A DNA stretch of 64,000 nucleotides. It comes from Thiohalorhabdus sp. Cl-TMA. Its GTDB lineage: Bacteria > Pseudomonadota > Gammaproteobacteria > Thiohalorhabdales > Thiohalorhabdaceae. The stretch is from contig NZ_JBGUAW010000009.1 in the NCBI RefSeq assembly GCF_041821045.1, forward strand, positions 115,178 to 179,177, written 5' to 3'. The stretch's first letter is position 1; every line of letters starts with the position of its first letter. Below, piece by piece: positions 46,339 to 54,326 of the stretch. Below the pieces are notes generated by a model. The model had not been told where the DNA came from. It was given only the letters and a program-made list of their open reading frames with translations, and did no database searches. Both the position numbers and the translations under genes were made by a program.

Positions 46339-46775
46339 CAATGCCTCCCGCGGGGCGGCAACTGGGCGGCGGTGAGCCAGAACTCGCCCAGGTAGCGGAT
46401 GAGGTCCAGGAAATCGTCGAAGTCGGTGGGCTTGGTGAGGTAGGCGTTGGCGCGGCGGTTGTAGGACTCGACGATATCGGCCTCCGCATCGGAGGTGGTC
46501 AGGATCAGCACCGGCAGATGGCGCAGCTCGGCGTCCGATTTGACCTCGGCCAGCACCTCGCGGCCGTCCTTGCGCGGCATGTTGAGGTCCAGCAGCATCA
46601 ACCCCGGCCAGGGCGCATCGGCGTAATCCGCCTCCCGCCGCAGGAAGCGCAGGGCCTCCACCCCGTCACGCACGGGGTGCAGCTCCACCGGTAGGTCGTG
46701 GATCTCGAAGGCCTCATGGATAAGGTCGACATCTTCGGCGGAATCCTCCGCCAGAAGGATGGGAACGGCACTCAT
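46338..46775 (-). CDS. Single-domain response regulator (Rcp1/phytochrome-partner type)
   Basis: The 145-aa receiver-only protein has the acidic pocket (AEDSAEDV), phosphoacceptor Asp in LMLLDLNMPRKDGREVLAEV, the TTSD threonine and the YLTKP lysine. The form matches the small regulators paired with phytochrome-like kinases. It resembles the regulator at 52087, including the FWLTA-x-LPP ending, so the two are probably paralogues. It overlaps the kinase upstream by 4 bases and the cyclase downstream by 1. Confidence 0.92.
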   Translation of the reverse strand: MSAVPILLAEDSAEDVDLIHEAFEIHDLPVELHPVRDGVEALRFLRREADYADAPWPGLMLLDLNMPRKDGREVLAEVKSDAELRHLPVLILTTSDAEADIVESYNRRANAYLTKPTDFDDFLDLIRYLGEFWLTAAQLPPRGRH

Positions 46776-48742
46776 GGGGTCGCTCCTCGGGTATCGTTTT
46801 CGGGTGTTTTCGGGTGGGGCAGGCTGAAGCGGATGGTGGTGCCGCGCTCCGGGCCGTCGGACTCGGCGCGGATCCACCCACCGTGATTTTCCACGATGCG
46901 CTTGGCGAGGGTCAGGCCGATCCCGGTGCCTGCGGGGCCCTGCCGGGGATCGAGGCGCTCGAAGAGCCGGAAGATACGTTCCGCATACTCCGGATCCAGG
47001 CCGCGGCCGTTGTCGGTGATTGCCACCTCCCAGGCGCCGGGGTGGGCCCTGGCGGTGATATGGACCGCCGGCTCCGCCTCTACGCGTCGGAAGCGGGCCG
47101 CGTTGGCCAGTAGCTGCCGAAAGACCTCCGTGAGCAGGGCAGGATCGGCCCGGACCTGGGGCAGGGGCTCGGGGTCCGTGGTCAGGTGGGCATCGTCGAG
47201 CTCCGTCCCCAGCTTCGCGCGGGCCTCGGCCACCACGGAATCCAGTTCCGTTGCAACGGTTTGCGGCTCCCGGTTGAGGTAGGCCAGGTACCGCTGCAGG
47301 TCGGTGACCAGCTCCGACATCCAGCCCAACTGCTCCTCCAGGTGCTGCCACTCCGGGGCATCATCTTCGGGGTGGCGGCGCAGGCGCTGGGTGTAGATGA
47401 CCGCGCGGCGTACCGGCTCCTGCAAGTGGTGGGCGGAAATCTCCGCCAGCCGCCGGAGCTCTGCGTTGCTGCGCTCCAGGGCCGCAGCGCGCTCCCGTAC
47501 CCTCGATTCCAGCTCGGAACGTGCCTTCTCGCTCTCCCGCAGGCTGTCTCGAAGTGCCACCGCCATGTCCTTCACCGAGGCGATGAGGGTGTCAAAATCG
47601 GCGATTTGGCTGCGCGGGAAAGCGGGCAGGGGACCGTCCGTGCCGGTTCGCTCGGGCAGGCGGGCGCTCAGGCGGTTGAGGCGGTCCAGCGGCCCGGTGA
47701 GCCACCGGCTCAGAAGGGCCGCGCCCGCGGCGGCCAGCAGTGCCAGTCCTGCAAGCAGGCCCAGCTGGCGGCGGTAGTCCGTCCGCATCCGCTCCACCAG
47801 GCCCGCAGCGGGCGCGGTGACCCGCACCCGCCCACCATCGGGTAACGGGCGGGTGTAGGAGTACACGGCCCGCTTCCAGCGCACCATGGCCGGCAGGGCA
47901 TCCGCCGACGGCAGGTGGATGCGCAGGCCGGACACTTGCGCGGCCCTGGCATGGCCCGGTTCCGCGCGGGTGGGGACGGTATCCGACGAGTCCGCCGCTG
48001 CAATGGCCACGCGCAGCCCGTCGTCCAGGTGTGCCGATGGACTCCCGGACCTCGGTTTCTCTTCTCCCCGAAGGGTGCTCAAGGATGCAGCCAGCGCCAT
48101 GCGCTCGGCCAGCGCCCACTCCAGCCCCTGGCGGAAGCTCCGGGCTTCGGTGACTACGAGGAGGGTGCCGGGAATGAGGGCCAAGGCCATGAAGAGGGCG
48201 AACAGAAGATTGCGAAAGCGGATTTGTCTAGGGGCGCCGGGGTGCTCGAAAGGGACGGCGGCCTGCAGGGCGAGCAGGACGAAGCTGGCGAGAAGGGCGT
48301 TAATGAGGCCGTTTACGGGTTGCTTGAGGGCGATCAGCCCCGCGGTGCTCAGGTCCATCCCCAGAGGGCCGGTATAGAGGGCCAGCACCAGAGGGGCACC
48401 CGCCACCAGCCAGAAGGTGGCATCAGCCAGCACCAGGAACCAGCCGCGGTGGAGGAGGAAGGCTACTACCGCCACCTCCAGCACGAGGATGACCAGGGCG
48501 TAGGGGTGCCCCCATAGCACCAGTGTGTACAGGCCGCCGGCCACGGCGGCCGCAATCCCGGCGACCGGTCCCAGCCAGGCCAGGGCCACCAGGGCGGCCA
48601 CCGAGCCGAAGATCAGGTCCACGCCGAAGAACAGGGGGAGGTGGAGGAAGTTGCCCAGCACCGCCAAGCCAGCCAAGCCGGCGGCCCCAGCCAGCCGGCT
48701 CCATCGTGGACGGGGTGAGCCCGGAGGGGTGGGGAAGGTCAC
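46772..48742 (-). CDS. Membrane-bound sensor histidine kinase
   Basis: The 656-aa kinase has seven hydrophobic segments in the first 200 residues, a periplasmic loop (about 200-325), a further TM (about 328-346), a HAMP-like linker and a coiled coil. The histidine box is AHHLQEPVRR near residue 440. N (LLANAARFRR), G1 (DNGRGLDP) and G2 (GTGIGLTLAKRIVENHGG) ATP motifs are intact. The HLQEP histidine box is of the phytochrome-like type. It overlaps the 7-PAS kinase gene upstream and the regulator gene downstream, each by 4 bases. Confidence 0.92.
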   Translation of the reverse strand: MTFPTPPGSPRPRWSRLAGAAGLAGLAVLGNFLHLPLFFGVDLIFGSVAALVALAWLGPVAGIAAAVAGGLYTLVLWGHPYALVILVLEVAVVAFLLHRGWFLVLADATFWLVAGAPLVLALYTGPLGMDLSTAGLIALKQPVNGLINALLASFVLLALQAAVPFEHPGAPRQIRFRNLLFALFMALALIPGTLLVVTEARSFRQGLEWALAERMALAASLSTLRGEEKPRSGSPSAHLDDGLRVAIAAADSSDTVPTRAEPGHARAAQVSGLRIHLPSADALPAMVRWKRAVYSYTRPLPDGGRVRVTAPAAGLVERMRTDYRRQLGLLAGLALLAAAGAALLSRWLTGPLDRLNRLSARLPERTGTDGPLPAFPRSQIADFDTLIASVKDMAVALRDSLRESEKARSELESRVRERAAALERSNAELRRLAEISAHHLQEPVRRAVIYTQRLRRHPEDDAPEWQHLEEQLGWMSELVTDLQRYLAYLNREPQTVATELDSVVAEARAKLGTELDDAHLTTDPEPLPQVRADPALLTEVFRQLLANAARFRRVEAEPAVHITARAHPGAWEVAITDNGRGLDPEYAERIFRLFERLDPRQGPAGTGIGLTLAKRIVENHGGWIRAESDGPERGTTIRFSLPHPKTPENDTRGATP

Positions 48743-51700
48743 CGTTCCGCGTCTTCGGCGACGGGAAGGGTGAAACGGAAGGTGCTTCCTTGCCCTTCCC
48801 CCGCCGATTCCACCCAGATGGTGCCGCCGTGGCGCTCGACGATGCGCTTGGCCAGGGCCAGGCCGGCGCCGGTGCCCTCGTACTCGTCCCGGGTATGCAG
48901 GCGCTGGAAGACCTGGAAGACCCGCCCGGCCTGGCTGGGATCGATGCCGATACCATTGTCGGCTACGGAGAGCTCCCAGGCGCCGTCACGCTTCTTCAGG
49001 CGCACGGCGATGCTTGACGGCACCCCGGGACGCCGGTACTTGAAGGCGTTGCTCAGAAGGTTCTGGAATAGCCGGACCAGTTGGCCTTGGTCACCGGAGA
49101 CAGTGGGCAGCTCGTCCGCTTCCATGGTGGCCCCGGCCTCCTCCCGGGCCTGCTGCAGATTCGCCAGTGCTTCCTCCAGCACCTCGTCCAGGTCCACCGG
49201 CTCCATATCCTCGCCGAGGCGCTTGACCCGGGAGTATTCCAGCAGGTCCTGGATCATGCGGCTCATGCGCCCGGCGGCCTCGGTGGTAGTGGCGATATAG
49301 TGCCCGGCCTTATCGTCCAGCCGGTCACCGTAGCGGCGCTGGAGCAGCCCCAGGTAGCTGTTAATAATGCGCAGCGGCTCCTGGAGGTCGTGGGACACGG
49401 CATAGGCGAACTGCTCCAGCTCGCTGTTGGAGTGCTCCAGGGCCTGGTTGGTGGCCCGCAGCTCGCTCTCCAGCCGCACCCGGTCGCTGATGTCCAGCCC
49501 CAGACCCGTGAGGAAGGGGGCGCCGCCGAGCTCCACCCGGTGGCCGGATAAGAAGTAGGGGGTATAGCTGCCGTCGATGGTGCGCAGCCCCGCCTCGATG
49601 GTCACCTCGCCCTCGCTGAACACCCGGCCGATGGCCTCTGCGATCCGGTCCTGGTCTTCGTCGCCGAACAGCTCGGTGAAATGGGCGGCGCCCAGCTGCT
49701 CGCTGTCCAGGCCGGTGACCAGCTCCATGTCGCGGCTCCAGCGGGTGAAATTGCCCCGCTTGTCGAGGAGGTAGAAGACGCCGGGCAGCCCTTCCAGGAT
49801 GGCCTGGACCAGGTCCCGCTCCTCCCGCAGTGCTTCCTCCAGGCGCACCCGGTCCCCGATGTCGCGCATGATGGTGGACAGGCGCTCCACCTCGCCGTCC
49901 GCCGACCGATGGGCGATAATGACCTGGGACATGGGGATCTCATGCCCCTCCACGTCGAGGAGGGCGGACTCGCCTTCCCAGTAGCCTTCCGCCATGGCGG
50001 TGGGGATGCCTTCCTCGCTGATACGCCGGGCAGCCCAGTCGGGGTGGCCCCAGCGGCCGGCAATCTCGCCTGCCTGGACGTCCGCCGGCACGTCGTCGCC
50101 CCAATACCCGGAGGAGGGCGGAAGGCCCAGGATCTGCCGCCCGCCCTGGTTGATGTAGAGGATGGTACCGTCGGGCCGTGCGAAGGAGACGAAGTCCGGC
50201 GTGGCCTCCAGCACCTCCACTAGCTGGTTGCGGGTAGCCTCGGCCCGGAGGCGCTCGCTGATGTCCTGGAAGGAGACCACCGCCCCTTCCACGTTGCCGG
50301 CGGCATCCCGCATGGGGGCCGCGAACACCTCCACCGGGAAGGCGGAGCCGTCGGCGCACCAGAACCAATCCTCCCAAGCGCCCAGAGGCTCGCCGGTGGT
50401 CAGGACCTGGAGAATGGGGCAGGCATCGGCTGGGTAGGGCGACCCGTCGGGGAAGCTGTGGTGGGTCAGGGCGTGGCTGTCCTTCCCCAGAACCGCCGCC
50501 TCGTCTTGGAAGCCGAACAGCCCCACGGCGGCGGCGTTGAGGAACGTGAATCGTCCCTGGACATCAATGCCGAATACTCCCGCGGTCAGGCTGTCCAGGA
50601 GCTGGCGATTGAAGTGCTCCGCCTCCTTGATGGGGGACAGGTCGCGCATGATGGTGGAGTAGCGCACTACCGCCCCAGTCTCGTCCTGGTGCGCCAGGAC
50701 AATCTGGGATACGGGAACCTCTTCGCCCGTGGGTCCCAGAAGGGCGGTTTCTCCCTGCCAGATGCCCGTTTCCCGGGCCCGAGGGAAGGCCTCCTCGGCG
50801 AGCTTGCGCTGCGCCCAAGCCGGATGGAAGGCGGCCACCGAGTCCGGGAGGGAACCGGTGCTCACCCGGTCGGCCAGCAGCTTCCGGAAGGCCGGATTGT
50901 GATAGAAGGGGCGCCCCTCCCCGTCCGCCATGCCGACGAGGTCCGGGGTGGATTCGATTATGGCCACCAGGCGGTCGCGCTCCTGTTCGGTCGCCTTGCG
51001 TTCGGTGATGTCCTCCACGATGCCGTCGAAGACCGGATCCCCCTCACCAGAATCCTGGACCAGCGCGGTAATGGCGGCCCAGATGGGGCGGCCGTCCAGG
51101 GTCCGGAGGGCCACCTCGCGTTGGTGGACCGCGCCCCGGTCCAGCAGGTCGTCGCTGAAGCGCTGGCGTTCGGCGGGGTCGCGGTACAGGTTGGCGGTGG
51201 GGTGGCGCAGCAGCTCTTCTGGGGATTCGGCGCCGAAGATGCGGGCCATCGCCGGGTTGACCTCGGAAAAATAGCCCTGCGAGCCCGCCTCGTTGCGGTA
51301 CACGCCCACCGGCAAGGTGTCGAAGAGGGCCTTGTAGCGCTCCAGGGACTGCTGGTAGCGGCGGGATTCGGTGACGTCATGGATGATGGAGTGCAGGTAT
51401 TGGCGCCCGCCGATCTCGATGGGGCCGGAGTAGACCTTCACATCGCGGATCCCGCCATCGGCGAGGCGGTGGCGGAACTCGAAGTAGCGGCGCTCCTCTC
51501 GGCGCGCCTTGTCCCACTCGGTTCGGACCTCCTCCTCCGATAGCTGGTTGATGTCCTGGATGCGCCGCTGCCGGATGTCTTCGATGGTGTAGCCGTAGAA
51601 CGCCAGGGCCGCCGGATTGGCATCGGCGATGAAGCCGGTTTCGGGGTCGATGAGAAGCTTGGGGGCCGTGTTCTTGCGGAACATCTCCTCGTAGTAATCC

Positions 51701-52065
51701 CGGGCTTCGGACCCACGCCGGGCCGTGGTATTGCCGAGCACTGCGCTGATCCGCTCGGGAGCGCCCTCGGCATCCGTCAACAGGGCGGCCGACACCTCCA
51801 CCCAGACCGCCGCTCCCGGGCCCCCGGAAATGCGCTCCTCCCGCCTGGCGACCTCGCGCTCGCCCCGGGCCATCTTCGCCAAGTCCGCGCGCAGCGGGCT
51901 GTCTGCGGGGAGGTAATCGACAAAGGCGCCACCGGGGAGACAGCCGGGGTCGGCCCCTAGCAGGCACGCGGCGTCACCGTTGGCGCGGCGGATGGTGCCC
52001 GCCGGGGTCAGCTCCAGGAGCCCGGCCAGGGGCTGGTCCGGGACGGAAGGGGACGGATCGGTCAT
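48739..52065 (-). CDS. Soluble hybrid-length sensor kinase with seven PAS domains
   Basis: This 1108-aa protein has no TM segment. By eye, seven PAS modules run at about 10-115, 125-235, 240-360, 365-480, 485-605, 610-730 and 735-860. They are followed by a HisKA box SHDLQEPLR (about 885) and an ATPase domain with NAFKYRR, DNGIGIDP and GTGAGLALAKRIVERHGG. Modules 4 and 6 are very alike (EESTPDLVG / LEATPDFVS and the shared SQ-x-I-x-AH...STIMRD pattern), indicating internal duplication. No haem, flavin or chromophore Cys is obvious. There is no receiver on the protein; the regulators encoded beside it are the likely partners. Confidence 0.92.
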   Translation of the reverse strand: MTDPSPSVPDQPLAGLLELTPAGTIRRANGDAACLLGADPGCLPGGAFVDYLPADSPLRADLAKMARGEREVARREERISGGPGAAVWVEVSAALLTDAEGAPERISAVLGNTTARRGSEARDYYEEMFRKNTAPKLLIDPETGFIADANPAALAFYGYTIEDIRQRRIQDINQLSEEEVRTEWDKARREERRYFEFRHRLADGGIRDVKVYSGPIEIGGRQYLHSIIHDVTESRRYQQSLERYKALFDTLPVGVYRNEAGSQGYFSEVNPAMARIFGAESPEELLRHPTANLYRDPAERQRFSDDLLDRGAVHQREVALRTLDGRPIWAAITALVQDSGEGDPVFDGIVEDITERKATEQERDRLVAIIESTPDLVGMADGEGRPFYHNPAFRKLLADRVSTGSLPDSVAAFHPAWAQRKLAEEAFPRARETGIWQGETALLGPTGEEVPVSQIVLAHQDETGAVVRYSTIMRDLSPIKEAEHFNRQLLDSLTAGVFGIDVQGRFTFLNAAAVGLFGFQDEAAVLGKDSHALTHHSFPDGSPYPADACPILQVLTTGEPLGAWEDWFWCADGSAFPVEVFAAPMRDAAGNVEGAVVSFQDISERLRAEATRNQLVEVLEATPDFVSFARPDGTILYINQGGRQILGLPPSSGYWGDDVPADVQAGEIAGRWGHPDWAARRISEEGIPTAMAEGYWEGESALLDVEGHEIPMSQVIIAHRSADGEVERLSTIMRDIGDRVRLEEALREERDLVQAILEGLPGVFYLLDKRGNFTRWSRDMELVTGLDSEQLGAAHFTELFGDEDQDRIAEAIGRVFSEGEVTIEAGLRTIDGSYTPYFLSGHRVELGGAPFLTGLGLDISDRVRLESELRATNQALEHSNSELEQFAYAVSHDLQEPLRIINSYLGLLQRRYGDRLDDKAGHYIATTTEAAGRMSRMIQDLLEYSRVKRLGEDMEPVDLDEVLEEALANLQQAREEAGATMEADELPTVSGDQGQLVRLFQNLLSNAFKYRRPGVPSSIAVRLKKRDGAWELSVADNGIGIDPSQAGRVFQVFQRLHTRDEYEGTGAGLALAKRIVERHGGTIWVESAGEGQGSTFRFTLPVAEDAER

Positions 52066-52086
52066 GGGCGGCTGACTCGGCCGGTC

Positions 52087-52518
52087 TCAGTCATGGGGAG
52101 GGAGCTTTACCGCGGTGAGCCAGAAATCGCCCAGCCGGCGGATGAGGGCCATGAATTCATCGCAGTTCACGGGCTTGGTGAGGAAGGCGTTGGCGTGATC
52201 CATGGTGGAGCGCACTAGGTCCTCTTCCACCCCCGAAGTGGTGAGCACCACCACCGGTAGGCGGCGCAGCCGGGGATCCTGCTCCACCTCGGCCAGCACC
52301 TCGCGGCCGTCCTTGCGCGGCATGTTGAGATCCAGCAGGATCAGATCCGGCAGCTCCCGGTCCGCGTAGAGCCCCTCTCGGCGCAGGAAGCGCAGAGCCT
52401 CCACGCCGTCGATGACGTGGTGCAGGGCCACAAAGAAGCGGTTCTCCTCCAGTGCTTCGCCGATTAGCCGGGCGTCGGCGGGAGAGTCCTCGGCGAGCAG
52501 GATGCTCAAGGGCTTCAT
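52087..52518 (-). CDS. Single-domain response regulator (Rcp1 type)
   Basis: This 143-aa receiver-only regulator has an acidic pocket in AEDSPADA, phosphoacceptor in LILLDLNMPRKDGREVLAEV, TTSG and FLTKP. It is paralogous to the regulator at 46338. It is the first gene of the operon; the kinase start follows after 21 bases. Confidence 0.93.
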   Translation of the reverse strand: MKPLSILLAEDSPADARLIGEALEENRFFVALHHVIDGVEALRFLRREGLYADRELPDLILLDLNMPRKDGREVLAEVEQDPRLRRLPVVVLTTSGVEEDLVRSTMDHANAFLTKPVNCDEFMALIRRLGDFWLTAVKLPPHD

Positions 52519-52667
52519 TCTTGGGCTCAGATCCTCGGTCTTCGGCGGTTGGGCGGCGGGAAGGTGGCGTGGGCCGGCGTGTCCCGGCCCAGTCCGGTCG
52601 GCGCCGCTGGGGGGCCGGGAACGTCAGCGCGGTACGAGGCCTCTCCGGCTTGGCCCGCCGGAGGCGC

Positions 52668-52695
52668 ATTGTAGGCTGCCGGCTTTACGCCGCAA
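52668..52695 (-). promoter_or_regulatory. Candidate promoter of the five-gene signalling operon
   Basis: On the minus strand TTGCGG (52695-52690), 16 bases and TACAAT (52673-52668) form a sigma-70-type promoter. It would give a leader of about 140 bases ahead of the first regulator gene. I see no other strong structure in the 205-base gap. Confidence 0.4.
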
Positions 52696-52723
52696 GGACG
52701 GTTTTGTCAGAGCGCGGGTGCGG

Positions 52724-53521
52724 TCAACGAGCGGCGTTGTTGACCTGTCGAGCGGTGTCGAGGACCAGACGGAGCTGACGCTCCCGGCGCCGGCTTACCG
52801 GAACCTCGTGGGCCGCGGAATCATCGAGCTTGAGGAAGAGGTGGCCATCCCGGCGGACGAGGGCATGGACCCTCTGGAGATTGACGACGAAGCTGCGGTG
52901 CACCCGCATGAAGCTGTCCGGGAGCGCCTGCCCGAAGCTGGAAAGGGAAAGGCTGGTTAGGAGGGTCTGTCCGGAGAGAAAGATCTGGGTATAGGAGCCG
53001 TGCGCCTCCAGGTAGCCGATCTCCTCCGGATCCAGGAAGCGGGTCTCGTGATAGAGCGGCACGGCCAGGCGCGCGGAGAAGTCCGGCATATCCGTGCCGA
53101 TATCGGAGCCGTTGGCGACGATTCCGAAATGGGGCACGAGCAACGCCAGGATCGTGTCCCCCTCGTCCGGCGATGGCGGGCCCACCAGGATGGCGTGAAC
53201 CGCCGGGCTCCGGTGGGACCGGCAGAGGGTGAGCCCCCCTTCCCAGAGTCCCTGCTCCCGGGCCATCGGCAGGCCCGACTCCAGGACCTTGTCCCGGGAC
53301 CAGGCGGTGAAGAGGTCCGGGAAGGTGGCAACGGTCTCCGGAGCCTGTCGGATCTGGGCACGCAGGGCCGGGTTCGTGAACAGAAGCTTCCCGGCTTCGT
53401 CGAGCAGAGCCACGAGCATGTGACTGGATGACAGCAGGCCGGGGATCTGTTCCCGGAGCGCCGCGGGATCGCTTTCCGGCTCCGTCCATCCGGCCGTGTT
53501 CCTGCTTGTGGGTTCGGTCAT
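52724..53521 (-). CDS. PAS-LytTR transcriptional regulator
   Basis: The 265-aa protein has a PAS-like sensor at about 30-145 (HMLVALLDEAGKLLFTNPALR) and a C-terminal LytTR DNA-binding domain from about 165 (EIGYLEAHGSYTQIFL, then SFMRVHRSFVVNLQRV, the recognition region). There is no receiver domain, so the PAS module itself probably supplies the signal. LytTR proteins bind direct repeats upstream of their targets. It lies upstream of, and on the same strand as, the kinase operon, separated by 205 bases holding a candidate promoter. Confidence 0.88.
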   Translation of the reverse strand: MTEPTSRNTAGWTEPESDPAALREQIPGLLSSSHMLVALLDEAGKLLFTNPALRAQIRQAPETVATFPDLFTAWSRDKVLESGLPMAREQGLWEGGLTLCRSHRSPAVHAILVGPPSPDEGDTILALLVPHFGIVANGSDIGTDMPDFSARLAVPLYHETRFLDPEEIGYLEAHGSYTQIFLSGQTLLTSLSLSSFGQALPDSFMRVHRSFVVNLQRVHALVRRDGHLFLKLDDSAAHEVPVSRRRERQLRLVLDTARQVNNAAR

Positions 53522-53630
53522 TGGCCTGCGCCGTATCGGGATTGCGGGATGCGAACGGGCCGGCGCGGAGCCGACCGTGCCCTTAAGCTAATGGGCCAAT
53601 CACCGATTTGGCAACAGCTGGCTCATCCAT

Positions 53631-54206
53631 CTACGTCATCGGCCACACGAGGATCTCGCCCACCTCCAGCTCCTCCGCGGCCCGGCGGGCCACGGACTGG
53701 CCCAGCCAGTTGGGGCGGTGGGCGTCCGAGGACAGCACGAAGCTGAAGCGGTCCCGGTAGGGGCCGTAGAATTCCAGCCAGTCGCACCGCCAGACGTAGC
53801 GGTTGTTGAGCTCCACGTAGGCCTCCGGCGGCACCCGGTCGAGGTCGGTGTCCAGGGCGTTGGGATGGGCGACGATCACCGGGCGGTCGCTGGCCAGCAG
53901 CCGTTCCAGCCCCCGGTAGTCGGCATCCGTGTCGAAGCAATGGTAGATATAATAGTCCGGCTTGACGCCCAGGGCGGTTTCCACCCAGGCGGCGCCGTTG
54001 ACCTCGGTCCCCAGGCGGAGCTCGGCTTCCCGGACCTCTTGCGCGTAGGCGTCCCATACCTCCGCCACGTGCTCGAAGTGGTCGCTGATGCCCACAATCC
54101 GTGCGTGACCCACCCGGGCCACCAGGTCCACGGTCTGCTCGGGCACCACCGACGCATCGCCCGTGGACCAGGTGGTATGGATATGCAGATCTTGGTTGAG
54201 CCTCAT
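53631..54206 (-). CDS. PHP-domain phosphoesterase
   Basis: The 191-aa protein has the metal-binding PHP motifs in order: DLHIHTTWSTGD (about 6-17), ISDHFEH (about 40-46), AHPNALD (about 113) and SSDAHRPN (about 159). Related stand-alone PHP proteins hydrolyse phosphate esters such as histidinol phosphate or nucleotide monophosphates; the substrate here is unknown. It is divergent from the CBS-PAS-GGDEF-EAL gene with 120 bases between. Confidence 0.85.
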   Translation of the reverse strand: MRLNQDLHIHTTWSTGDASVVPEQTVDLVARVGHARIVGISDHFEHVAEVWDAYAQEVREAELRLGTEVNGAAWVETALGVKPDYYIYHCFDTDADYRGLERLLASDRPVIVAHPNALDTDLDRVPPEAYVELNNRYVWRCDWLEFYGPYRDRFSFVLSSDAHRPNWLGQSVARRAAEELEVGEILVWPMT

Positions 54207-54257
54207 TCCGGTAACCTCCAGGGCGGAAAGAAAATGGGCGAAAACCCCGCCGACCCC

Positions 54258-54286
54258 TTACCATGAGGGCCCCGGGGAGATATAAA
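54258..54286 (+). promoter_or_regulatory. Promoter of the CBS-PAS-GGDEF-EAL gene
   Basis: TTACCA (54258-54263), 17 bases and TATAAA (54281-54286) form a good sigma-70-type promoter. The predicted start of transcription near 54293 leaves a leader of about 34 bases with an AAGGGGG ribosome site. Confidence 0.5.
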
Positions 54287-54326
54287 GCCCGGTATCGGAA
54301 CCTCTCTTTCCCCAAAAGGGGGTAGC

